The notes under the pieces: model-generated | Databases searched by the model: none | Seen by the model: the letters and a program-made list of their open reading frames with translations, nothing else | Told to the model about the DNA's origin: nothing | Made by a program: the position numbers and the translations under genes | Assembly: GCF_020055635.1 (NCBI RefSeq) | Contig: NZ_JAIPUT010000046.1 | Span: 1 to 35,727, forward strand | DNA: 35,727 nucleotides | Direction: 5' to 3' | Origin: Marivita sp. | GTDB taxonomy: Bacteria > Pseudomonadota > Alphaproteobacteria > Rhodobacterales > Rhodobacteraceae | In this document: piece by piece, positions 7,982 through 16,335 of the stretch | Layout of the letters: every line of letters begins with the position of its first letter | How positions within the stretch are numbered: position 1 is the first letter of the stretch

Positions 7982-9181
7982 ATGACGACGACACCCGATC
8001 CCCTCAAGCCGAACATGGCCGAAACCACCGGCCCGCATGTGCAGGTCGTGGAAACCGACGCCGCCGTCGAGCGCCGGTCGAAAGAGGCGTATTTCACCGC
8101 CTCGCAGGGGCAGCTGATCTGGGCGCGGTTCAAGAAACAACGCTCTGCCATGATCGCGGCCAGCGTTTTGCTGTTCCTTGTCCTGTCCGGAATTTTCGCG
8201 CCGTTCCTGTCACCCTACAATCCGACGATTGCCGGCAAGAACGATGACTACACCAACGGCGCGCCACAAATTCCGATGTTCTGTGATACCAATGGCTGTT
8301 CGCTTCGGCCCTTCGTTCACGCGGTGGAACGGGAACGGTCGATGGCGACGAATTTCCGCTGGGTGACGACGATCAACGAGGACGAACGCAACTACGTGCA
8401 TTTCTTCGTCGAAGGCTGGGAGTACAAGCTGTTCGGCTTCATCCCGATGGACACGCATCTGTTCGGCACGCAGGAAGGGTTCATCCACGTCTTCGGCACC
8501 GATGCCAGCGGCAAGGACATCTTTTCCCGCACCTTCCATGCCATCTGGACCTCGTTACAGGTGGGTACCATCGGCGTGTTGATCGCCTTTGTCCTCGCGC
8601 TCGTGATCGGAGGGGTGTCCGGCTATTACGGCGGCTGGATCGACTCCGTCCTGCAAATGATCACCGATGCGGTCCGAACGGTGCCCGCCATTCCGCTCTT
8701 CATGGCGGTGGCGGCCTTCATGCCACCCGAGCTATCGGCCGAGGAACGGTTCTTCTACATATCCCTGATCCTTGGCCTCATCGGCTGGCCCACGCTGGCG
8801 AGGCGTGTACGGACGCACCTGCTGACCGAACGCAATCAGGAATACGTATTGGCGGCTCAGCTTTGCGGTGCGTCCTCGGGCCACGTGATCCGGCGCCATC
8901 TGCTGCCCAGCTTCACCAGTTACATCATCGTCGATCTGGTGATCTCGTTTCCCTACATGGTGCTGTCGGAAACCGCGCTTTCCTTCATTGGCCTTGGCCT
9001 CAAGGACCCGGTGAACAGCCTTGGCGTGATGCTTCAGAACGTGACCAGCGCCGACGTGCTTCTCAATTATCAATGGTACTTCATCCCGGTGATCTTTTTC
9101 ATCGCACTGGTGATGGCGTTCGTGTTTGTCGGAGACGGCTTGCGCGACGCGGCAGACCCCTATTCGGACAACAACAAATGA
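7982..9181 (+). CDS. ABC importer permease, DppC type with long periplasmic loop
   Basis: This second transmembrane subunit is 399 aa, against about 300 for standard DppC. The extra length is an N-terminal cytoplasmic tail of about 55 residues and a periplasmic insert between helix 1 and helix 2, about residues 78-180, which includes a CDTNGC cysteine pair (C101, C106). From about residue 180 the permease core is normal: LQVGTIGVLIAFVLALVIGG begins it and the coupling loop contains LCGASSGHVIRRHLLPS. GAGGTGA precedes the ATG. Its stop overlaps the next ATG as ATGA. Long-loop DppC relatives occur beside large binding proteins, as here. Confidence 0.92.
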   Translation: MTTTPDPLKPNMAETTGPHVQVVETDAAVERRSKEAYFTASQGQLIWARFKKQRSAMIAASVLLFLVLSGIFAPFLSPYNPTIAGKNDDYTNGAPQIPMFCDTNGCSLRPFVHAVERERSMATNFRWVTTINEDERNYVHFFVEGWEYKLFGFIPMDTHLFGTQEGFIHVFGTDASGKDIFSRTFHAIWTSLQVGTIGVLIAFVLALVIGGVSGYYGGWIDSVLQMITDAVRTVPAIPLFMAVAAFMPPELSAEERFFYISLILGLIGWPTLARRVRTHLLTERNQEYVLAAQLCGASSGHVIRRHLLPSFTSYIIVDLVISFPYMVLSETALSFIGLGLKDPVNSLGVMLQNVTSADVLLNYQWYFIPVIFFIALVMAFVFVGDGLRDAADPYSDNNK

Positions 9182-10173
9182 CCGCGCTGATCGACGTTGA
9201 AAACCTGACGCTCAAGTTTCGCACCGACGAAGGGCTGATCACCGCTGTCGACAATGTGAGCTTTTCGCTTGGGACCGGAGAGGTGATGGGGCTGGTCGGT
9301 GAATCCGGGTCGGGCAAGTCCGTGACGGCCAAGGCGCTGATGCACCTGAACGCAAAGAACGCGGTCTATACCCCGGAAAGCAAGATCACCCTGCATACCG
9401 AAAATGGGCCGGTCGATGTTCTGTCGCTCAGGACGCCGCGGGAACTGAACATCGTGCGCGGCGGTGCGGTGTCGATGATCTTTCAGGAACCGATGGCCAG
9501 CTTTGCGCCTGCGATCAGCATCGGCAAGCAGATGGTCGAACAGCTTTTGCTGCATGGCGATTACACAAAGGAACAGGCGAAACGCTGGTCGATCGAGATG
9601 CTCGATCGGGTCGGGATTTCGGATGCTGCGAAACGTTTTGACCAATACGCATTCGAACTCTCCGGCGGGATGCGCCAACGCGCAATGATCGCGATGGCGC
9701 TGTCGACGCAGCCGAAACTGCTGATCGCGGATGAGCCGACGACCGCGCTTGACGTGACCATTCAGGCGCAGGTGATCGACCTGATGAAGGACCTCGTGGA
9801 AGAGTTTCACATGGGGATCGTCTTCATCACACATGACCTTGGTGTGGTGGCACAGACCGCCGACAAGGTGAATGTGATGTATCTGGGCCGGATGATCGAG
9901 GAAGGACCGGTACGCGACGTGATCCGAAACTCGAAACACCCCTATACCCAGGGGCTTCTGGCGGCGCTGCCGAAACTCGACGATCTGGATTCACCGCTGA
10001 CTCCCGTGCCGGGGGACATTCCGTCGCCGCTGGAACGGCCATCGGGTTGCGTTTTTCACACCCGATGCAGCCAGATGGTTGGTGACGTTTGCAAGACGGT
10101 CGAACCGCGTGAGCGGGACATCGACGCAAGCCACAAGGTGGCCTGCCATATCTACGAAAAGGTGCCCGCATGA
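9178..10173 (+). CDS. ABC importer ATP-binding protein, DppD type
   Basis: This cytoplasmic ATPase subunit (331 aa) has Walker A GESGSGKS, the Q-loop IFQEPM, the ABC signature ELSGGMRQR, Walker B LLIADEPTTALD and the H-loop ITHD. The C-terminal oligopeptide/dipeptide extension carries a cysteine group (CVFHTRC, VC, VACH) that in some Dpp ATPases binds an iron-sulfur cluster. The ATG at 9178 overlaps the permease stop by 4 nt; in-frame upstream codons back to 8863 run through the permease gene and are not used. It pairs with the next gene to drive import. Confidence 0.95.
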   Translation: MTALIDVENLTLKFRTDEGLITAVDNVSFSLGTGEVMGLVGESGSGKSVTAKALMHLNAKNAVYTPESKITLHTENGPVDVLSLRTPRELNIVRGGAVSMIFQEPMASFAPAISIGKQMVEQLLLHGDYTKEQAKRWSIEMLDRVGISDAAKRFDQYAFELSGGMRQRAMIAMALSTQPKLLIADEPTTALDVTIQAQVIDLMKDLVEEFHMGIVFITHDLGVVAQTADKVNVMYLGRMIEEGPVRDVIRNSKHPYTQGLLAALPKLDDLDSPLTPVPGDIPSPLERPSGCVFHTRCSQMVGDVCKTVEPRERDIDASHKVACHIYEKVPA

Positions 10174-11171
10174 GCGACGTTCTGATCCGTGCGAAAGGTC
10201 TGTCCGTCGGCTTTCCCATCGGCGGCGGGCTGTTCAGCAAACAGATCCTCAAGGCCGTCGACAATGTGTCCCTCGACATCGAAAAGGGGTCGTTCTTCGG
10301 TCTTGTCGGGGAAAGCGGGTCGGGCAAGACAACGCTGGGACGCGCACTGCTCAAGGCGGCACCGATCACCGCAGGGGGTGCGCATTACTCCGATGGCGAG
10401 GTGGATTATGACCTCGAAAACATCACAAGGGACCAACTCAAGGATTACCGCAAGCGTGCGCAACTGATCTTTCAGGATCCCTATGCCGCGCTTAGCCCAC
10501 GGATGACGGTGCGGGACATCATCGCCGAACCGCTCGAGGTCATGGGACTGACAAGGAACCGGCAGGAAACCGACGCCCGCGTGCGCGAGATCGCGGCGAA
10601 ATGCCGGTTGAACCTGGAACATCTGCGCCGTTTTCCGCACGCCTTTTCAGGTGGTCAGCGCCAGCGCATCTCGATTGCCCGCGCTTTGGTTTCGGCGCCC
10701 AAGTTCATCGTTGCGGATGAAAGCGTGGCCGCTCTTGACGTGTCGATCCAGGCGGATGTGCTGAACCTGCTCAAGCAGATCCAGTCGGAGATGGGGCTGA
10801 CCTTCATGTTCATCAGCCATGATCTGTCCGTGGTGGCACATACCTGTGACCATCTTGCGGTGATGTATCTGGGCCGGCTTGTCGAAACGGCACCGACCCG
10901 CAAGTTGTTCGCTGCGCCGCGTCATCCCTATACCAAGGCGCTTTTTTCCGCGATCCCGTCGCTCGATCCGGACGATCGTGGCACAGCGCAAAAGCTGACG
11001 GGCGAAATCCCGTCGCCGACCAACCAACCTTCGGGCTGCAAGTTTCACACGCGCTGCCCCTTTGCCATCGACCATTGCAAGCAGGTCGAACCGCAACTGG
11101 AGTCCGATGGGACGGGGCATGAGGTGTCGTGCCACCGCTGGAAGGAGCTGATGGCGCCCGTCGCGGCGTGA
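10170..11171 (+). CDS. ABC importer ATP-binding protein, DppF type
   Basis: This second ATPase (333 aa) has Walker A GESGSGKT, signature FSGGQRQR, Walker B KFIVADESVAALD (ADES instead of the usual ADEP; the catalytic Glu is kept) and FISHDLS. The C-terminal oligopeptide-transport extension has CKFHTRCPFAIDHC and SCH. Its ATG overlaps the previous stop as ATGA, so the two ATPases are translationally coupled. It closes the importer cluster. Its TGA abuts, with no spacer, the stop of the convergent gene on the other strand (TGATCA at 11169-11174). Confidence 0.95.
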   Translation: MSDVLIRAKGLSVGFPIGGGLFSKQILKAVDNVSLDIEKGSFFGLVGESGSGKTTLGRALLKAAPITAGGAHYSDGEVDYDLENITRDQLKDYRKRAQLIFQDPYAALSPRMTVRDIIAEPLEVMGLTRNRQETDARVREIAAKCRLNLEHLRRFPHAFSGGQRQRISIARALVSAPKFIVADESVAALDVSIQADVLNLLKQIQSEMGLTFMFISHDLSVVAHTCDHLAVMYLGRLVETAPTRKLFAAPRHPYTKALFSAIPSLDPDDRGTAQKLTGEIPSPTNQPSGCKFHTRCPFAIDHCKQVEPQLESDGTGHEVSCHRWKELMAPVAA

Positions 11172-13202
11172 TCAGCTGTCCAGCGGGCGCCGCATCGGGG
11201 CGTGGGTCAAGCTGCGTCTGAGGTCGTCCTCGAGGATCGGGCTGAGCGACAAGGACCCGCTCGTCGTCAGCCGCGTCGACGTGATGTAATCGCTCGACAA
11301 CCCGCCGCGCGCATCGCAGCGTGTGGCGGAACAGAAGACGGGCCAAGTGTCGAGATATGTCGCCAGTCCGCGGGCAGCCAGACGATGGAAGACCGCGTCA
11401 ATGTCGGCATGAAGGTCGGTCGCGGCCTCGAGGGAGGTTGCCTCCGAAAGCGCGGGCATTCTGTAATAGAGCCCGCTTCCCGGTGCGCTGGCCCGCGCGG
11501 CGACCTCGGCATCGAAACCGGGCTGTGCCGGAACCTGCCGCAGAACCGACACACGCAATCCCTGCTCGACCAGCGACGCGATCGACTGTTCAACAGCGGT
11601 CGCCACGTATTCTGCCTGCCGGGTGATGTCGATCGGGGTGCCGTCGGATGGGCCAAGGCGAACCGCCGGACGCGGCAGCAATTCGGCAGACCGGGCTTCG
11701 GTATAATAGAGCCAATCGGCAACAATCGTGACCTGGCGCAGGCTGGGCAGGTGCGGAACAGCTTGTAGAACCTGGTCGGAATGCTGGTCACACTCCCGTC
11801 CAGACAGGCCGACCCTCTCGGAAAAGCGTGTTTGCAAGCCGTCGGCCGGGATGCAGTTTTCCTGGCTGATCAAAAGCGTCGGCACCATGGCCCGGCGCGC
11901 GGCCTCGGCAAACCCGGCGCGCATCGACTCCAGCTGGTGATCGCCCCAGACGAGCGCTTGCGGAGCTCCGGGCGGGCCGACATGACACACTTCGAGACCG
12001 GCCAACGGGCCGTCGGTCTCGATCGGGCAGGTCAGCGCGGTGCCGCGCGTTTCAACGGCGTGGATATAGGCGTGGGCACTTTCGGGAAACCGCAGCTGAA
12101 GCCCGTGTGACGTCAGGCTGATCAACCCGTTGACGAAGAGGATACTCGCCAGAACGCCACTGATCACGAACTGGTCCAGCCCGGCGCGCTGTTCGACATG
12201 TTGCCAGAGCACCCAGGAAAAAATCGCGAACAGCAGGCAAGGGATGATCAGGACAAGGAAATCCGAATGATCTGGTCCATGGATGCTGAGTGCGCCGGCC
12301 AGTTGGGTCAGGGGGACCGCCCAGAGAAACGTGTGCAGCGTCATGCCGAACCAGCGGCGACGCAGCGCGGTCTTGCCGGGATCGACGTTGCGCGGGCGGC
12401 TGCCGAGGTAGAGAAACGCAATGCCAAGCGCCACGATGGCGCGGGCGAACAGCGTGTCACCCGTCGCCGTGATGGCAAGGATACCTGCCAGGAGGTTTAT
12501 CACCCCGATGGCGAATGCGTGTTTCAGGATCGGAAAACGATTTGTCGCGATGAAGGGGATGGCCCCGCACAGAAACGCCCATAATCCACCAAGCGGCAGC
12601 AGGCCGATATCCGGGTTCATCACCAACGACAGCATCAACGAGGCCACGGCGATGGCCCCCAGTACGGTCAGAAGCTGTGCCGGATTCCTGTTCAATCGCC
12701 AGTACAGCACTGCCAGGATCGCGCTGCATTGTCCGATCAATGCGGGGAGCCAGAGATGATCGAAAAGCCCGTCCATCCGCAATCCGCTGTCGACGGGAAA
12801 GAACAGCAGACCCAGGTTGGTCGAAAACGTGGCCGCAAGAAGAAGCGCATGGCCAAGACCGGCGAACTCGCTTGGAAGGAATACCAGCCAGCCCACCATA
12901 AACAGCAGGGCCGCACAGCACAAGATGCCGATGAAGTAAGCCTGAAGGACACAGATGACCTGCTGCCTGAAGATGTCCTGACCGCGGATCAGCTGGTTGG
13001 CGCACCACGAGCCACAGAAAACCAGCACGATATCAGCAGCAAAGGCGTTCGTGCCAAGGTTCCCGGTGCCCAGAGCTGCCAGCGCAAAGGCCAGACATGC
13101 CACCGCAAACAGGAATTGCCGCATTTCGGAACGGGCGGATTCCGTGTCTTTGAGTTGCAGGAGATCTGTCAGTCTGACGGGCAGTCGGGCTTGCACACGC
13201 AC
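11172..13202 (-). CDS. Acyltransferase-3/SGNH-like membrane protein with altered catalytic motifs
   Basis: This protein of up to 676 aa has about ten N-terminal membrane helices (residues about 30-370) followed by a soluble domain (380-676). The layout matches O-acetyltransferases that fuse an acyltransferase-3 domain to an SGNH domain and O-acetylate glycans. The first half keeps the outline: ADIVLVFCGSWCANQLI resembles GVDVFFVISGFLIT, and H149-L-W151 with Q158 matches the HTWSLAVEEQ block. However, the glutamate pair is I156-G157 and the early R-X10-H histidine is missing. In the second half the GDSH nucleophile motif reads WGDHQ (419-423) and the final DxxHLS reads STRLTTSG. I infer loss of standard catalysis. 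Start is uncertain: GTG 13202 or ATG 13124. It probably belongs with the two glycan genes upstream. Confidence 0.72.
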   Translation of the reverse strand: MRVQARLPVRLTDLLQLKDTESARSEMRQFLFAVACLAFALAALGTGNLGTNAFAADIVLVFCGSWCANQLIRGQDIFRQQVICVLQAYFIGILCCAALLFMVGWLVFLPSEFAGLGHALLLAATFSTNLGLLFFPVDSGLRMDGLFDHLWLPALIGQCSAILAVLYWRLNRNPAQLLTVLGAIAVASLMLSLVMNPDIGLLPLGGLWAFLCGAIPFIATNRFPILKHAFAIGVINLLAGILAITATGDTLFARAIVALGIAFLYLGSRPRNVDPGKTALRRRWFGMTLHTFLWAVPLTQLAGALSIHGPDHSDFLVLIIPCLLFAIFSWVLWQHVEQRAGLDQFVISGVLASILFVNGLISLTSHGLQLRFPESAHAYIHAVETRGTALTCPIETDGPLAGLEVCHVGPPGAPQALVWGDHQLESMRAGFAEAARRAMVPTLLISQENCIPADGLQTRFSERVGLSGRECDQHSDQVLQAVPHLPSLRQVTIVADWLYYTEARSAELLPRPAVRLGPSDGTPIDITRQAEYVATAVEQSIASLVEQGLRVSVLRQVPAQPGFDAEVAARASAPGSGLYYRMPALSEATSLEAATDLHADIDAVFHRLAARGLATYLDTWPVFCSATRCDARGGLSSDYITSTRLTTSGSLSLSPILEDDLRRSLTHAPMRRPLDS

Positions 13203-13298
13203 ACATTTCTATTTTGCGGCCCCACACCGTAGCACGGTCCTACAGGTCCGGATCGCGCCATGGCAACAATCAATACGGAAACACTCTGTTATGCTGCT

Positions 13299-14636
13299 TC
13301 AGGCCGACTCTTTTTGTGATTGCCACATTTCCGCCTTGAAAACGTCAGGTTTCGCGGATTGCTTTTTCGCACATGCCCAATCGTAGACCTGCCGAACCTG
13401 CTCGGCCTTGCGGGACCACAGGAAATGCGTCTCGATCCGGGTTTTCGCGGCTCGAGCCATGGGCGCAAGCTGTTCGGGGCGTTCCGCGAGCCGAGACAGG
13501 GTCTCTTGGAACCCCGCTATGATCTCGCCGCGGCTGCCGCACGGGATCTTGAAGCCGGTCTCCGCGGTCACCAGTTCGCCCGGGCCGGCATAGTCCACGA
13601 TCACCGGAACCACCCCAAGCGCCATGGCCTCGAGAACGACACCGCCACCGAATTCGCGGATCGAAGGGAAGCTGAGCACGTGGGACCGGCCCAGGATGGA
13701 TTGCACCTCGGCGTGCGGAATCCACTTGTGAAACGTCACTCCTGCCTCGCACTCCAGGGCTTTCGTCTGGGCGACAAGCTGCGCCAGCATGGGACCGTCC
13801 CCGATGATATCGAGGGTCATCCGTCCCGCCCGCAATAACTCGGCCGCGGACGAGATCAGCATGTCGGCCCCCTTGTAGGGCACCAGTCGGCCCACGAAGC
13901 AGGCTTTCAGAACCGGGCTCTCGGGCTGCGCGGTCTTGTTGAACCGTGCCGGATCAATTCCATTTTCGGGAATATAGACCGTCTTGGGCTGATAGGCTGC
14001 CGGAACCTCGCTTTGGGTATGCCTTGAGCCTACAAGGATCGCGGACGCATGTTTCAAGGTGCTGGTCCGCCCCGGCAGATGCTTGTAGACGCTTCTGAGA
14101 TAGCTGAGCCACTCTTTCTCCTCGCGCCGTTCCGCATCGAAATGCCGAGGCCAGGGAACGCCGCCATTCAATGGACCCAGGACAAACGGTACGCCCGCCT
14201 TGGCCACCTTCCCGGCGATCGGTGACGCAATTGTCGGGCTGAGGGGCGTGACGCGGTGCACAAGGTCAAACTTTCCGGCCTTGATCGCTGGCCCGAATTC
14301 CTTCCAGACCAGGTGTTCGAACCAAGGATAGATCAGCGCGTTGATCGCCTGAAGGGTGGTCCACCCCTTGCCTTCGCCCATGCGCAGCTTTTCGGCCACG
14401 GCCCAGAGCGGACGGGCCACGGCCTCTGAATCGATCACCGTGAAATCGCGCCCTTCGATCAATCCGGCCCGCAGGATGGCGTCCTTGTTGCGGATCTGCG
14501 TGACAAGATGAACATCCGCCACCTCCCGCAGCGCCTGCGCCATGGACCAGCCGACCAGCGGCACGCTGACCCATTCCGGATTGGCGGCTTCCGCAATGGC
14601 CAGAACGCGTGGCCTCTCGAGAGGATGTGTTGTCAT
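13299..14636 (-). CDS. Glycosyltransferase, GT4-like (family 1 group)
   Basis: This 445-residue GT-B fold enzyme transfers a sugar from an activated donor to a growing glycan in the cytoplasm. The N-terminal acceptor half includes VLGPLNGGVPWPRHF. The C-terminal donor half has ACFVGRLVPYKGADML, LDIIGDGP, and the EX7E element EFGGGVVLEAMALG typical of retaining GT4 enzymes. The ATG at 14636 has GAGG 6 nt upstream and begins just past the stop of the ligase gene; an earlier in-frame codon at 14663 would overlap that gene. The donor sugar cannot be told. Context (ligase plus acyltransferase-like protein) suggests surface polysaccharide. Confidence 0.88.
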   Translation of the reverse strand: MTTHPLERPRVLAIAEAANPEWVSVPLVGWSMAQALREVADVHLVTQIRNKDAILRAGLIEGRDFTVIDSEAVARPLWAVAEKLRMGEGKGWTTLQAINALIYPWFEHLVWKEFGPAIKAGKFDLVHRVTPLSPTIASPIAGKVAKAGVPFVLGPLNGGVPWPRHFDAERREEKEWLSYLRSVYKHLPGRTSTLKHASAILVGSRHTQSEVPAAYQPKTVYIPENGIDPARFNKTAQPESPVLKACFVGRLVPYKGADMLISSAAELLRAGRMTLDIIGDGPMLAQLVAQTKALECEAGVTFHKWIPHAEVQSILGRSHVLSFPSIREFGGGVVLEAMALGVVPVIVDYAGPGELVTAETGFKIPCGSRGEIIAGFQETLSRLAERPEQLAPMARAAKTRIETHFLWSRKAEQVRQVYDWACAKKQSAKPDVFKAEMWQSQKESA

Positions 14637-14644
14637 GTCCGGCC

Positions 14645-16039
14645 TCAAAGAACCGGGCGCCACTGGAGGCGGTGCTCGGACTGGTAAGCGTTGCGGCTGG
14701 TGCGCAGGGACTCGGCGTAACCGGTCAGCGCCCCCGCCATCAACCAGGTCAGGGGAGTCAGCGTCGCGTTGGGCAGCATGTCGAAGACATTGATCGCCAG
14801 CATCAGCGACAGCGGCACGATCAGCGGTGAATAGTCCCGCGGGTTTCGATACCGCGTTTCGCGCCAGAGCAGGAAGACCGGCAGGACAAGCAACCCGAAT
14901 TCGGCCAGAAAGCCCAGCCAGCCAAGCTGCCCGATCAGTATGACCCAGCGCCCGTCCGTGACGGTTTCGACTTCGCCGGTCGTGGTGTCCAGGATCTGGT
15001 TGCGATCATAGTTGCCCCAACCGAACAACGGTCGTTCCTTTGCCCGTTCCAGCAACTGGTATTCGTTGCCGAACCGAAAGCCCAGGGACGCGGCGCGTTC
15101 AGGATCGATGCTTTCCGCAAAGGACAGGATCCTGTCTTCCGGAACCACTGTCAGGCCCTTCAAGGCCGGATAGGCGATGGCGAACCCTGCAATGAGAACT
15201 GCCAGCCGCATCTGCCAGCGCGCGCCGCAGACCAGGAAGATGGGGATCAGCACGGCAGCGAAGATCCAGGCACCAAGCGACTTTGAAAGGACAAGCACAC
15301 CGGTGAGGTACAGGGCGACCAGCAAGAGCTTCCAATTCGATTTCGCCTGCTTCGTGCGCCACAAGGCATAGGCCGACAGGAGCGCCATCAGGAGGTAGAA
15401 CGCGGCCCAGATGCCGTGGTAGACGAACACCATCGGACGGAAGCCTCCGAAACGGATCGTCTGGATGAAATCATGTTGATAATAGCCGTAGATCCACATG
15501 TTGAGCTGCGGTGACAAGGCGACCTCGACCAGCATCAGCGGCGAATAGACCAGCCCCCCGATCATGAAGGCATAAAGCAGATCGCGCTGATCCTCGGCCC
15601 GGTAGAGGAACCGTCGCGCCAGCAGGAACGGGATCACCAAAAGCATTTGCTGGATCACGAACCCAAGGGAATCCTTGAGCGTCATCCCCTGGATGTAGAA
15701 TTCGCCCCAATGGATCGGGTCCATGTTCAGAAGCGTCGTCGCGACGGGCGAGAACACGAAAAGCAGCAGCAGCGCGACTGCGAGGCCGGTTCTGGGCAGC
15801 AGGTTGGTATTCAGCGGGTAAAGCCAGAGCCACATCACCAGGGCGCTCAGCGCCGGGATGGTGTGTTTGGTAAGCGGCGGAATCAAAGGAAGGTCGAAAC
15901 CCGCCGGCGGTTCCGGCAGAAAAAGATATCCTGCCAGCAACGTTGCGATCACGGCCCGACCCGGCGGCAGTTTCAGAAAAAGAAACACCGTGACCAATGG
16001 CCAGACAGCCAGTGCCAATGTTGCCAATGCATTTGGCAT
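14645..16039 (-). CDS. O-antigen ligase/polymerase-like membrane protein
   Basis: This 464-residue inner-membrane protein has about twelve hydrophobic helices and a large periplasmic loop at about residues 305-360, just where O-antigen ligases and Wzy polymerases have theirs. The loop contains RFGNEYQLLERAKERPLFGW, very like the R...A...P..G-G block of the WaaL/Wzy family. It likely joins or polymerises lipid-linked glycan units at the periplasmic face. AGGA lies 6 nt before its ATG. It leads a minus-strand run with the glycosyltransferase (8 nt away) and probably the acyltransferase-like gene. Whether it acts in LPS, capsule or exopolysaccharide cannot be decided. Confidence 0.8.
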   Translation of the reverse strand: MPNALATLALAVWPLVTVFLFLKLPPGRAVIATLLAGYLFLPEPPAGFDLPLIPPLTKHTIPALSALVMWLWLYPLNTNLLPRTGLAVALLLLFVFSPVATTLLNMDPIHWGEFYIQGMTLKDSLGFVIQQMLLVIPFLLARRFLYRAEDQRDLLYAFMIGGLVYSPLMLVEVALSPQLNMWIYGYYQHDFIQTIRFGGFRPMVFVYHGIWAAFYLLMALLSAYALWRTKQAKSNWKLLLVALYLTGVLVLSKSLGAWIFAAVLIPIFLVCGARWQMRLAVLIAGFAIAYPALKGLTVVPEDRILSFAESIDPERAASLGFRFGNEYQLLERAKERPLFGWGNYDRNQILDTTTGEVETVTDGRWVILIGQLGWLGFLAEFGLLVLPVFLLWRETRYRNPRDYSPLIVPLSLMLAINVFDMLPNATLTPLTWLMAGALTGYAESLRTSRNAYQSEHRLQWRPVL

Positions 16040-16136
16040 TCAAAGTCCTGTGTTCTCTCCGCACGCGAGCGCGGGTGTTTTCCTTGTAGCCCTGTGCCGT
16101 GACAGCGCGAATGAAATTCACTCGTGGCAAGCATAC

Positions 16137-16234
16137 TGCAATCGAAATTCGGCACAATTGGCACGCGATTGCAGCAAATGCATGGTTCTCTATCGAAGAG
16201 TCCTTTGCGCGCCTTGCATCATTTTGGCTATAAC
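16137..16234 (+). promoter_or_regulatory. Candidate xsc promoter with dyad and shared motif
   Basis: The 296-bp gap between the ligase gene and xsc holds three elements in order. First is an eight-base perfect inverted repeat, TGCAATCG (16137-16144) with CGATTGCA (16166-16173), enclosing two GGCAC repeats. Second is GTTCTCTATCGAA (16185-16197), identical to a 13-mer in the phnW/lysR promoter. Third is a possible promoter, TTGCGC (16205) and TATAAC (16229) 18 nt apart. The gap therefore looks regulatory. No protein is linked to it by direct evidence, and no taurine-type regulator gene is in the window. Confidence 0.45.
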
Positions 16235-16335
16235 CCGCGATCCGAAGTGGCCCTATCGACTGGACCCGGACGCAGATAGTGTTCCGGCTGAACGCGCTGG
16301 CCCCGAGGCCTGCGTCCGTGTTTGGGAGAGTTGCC

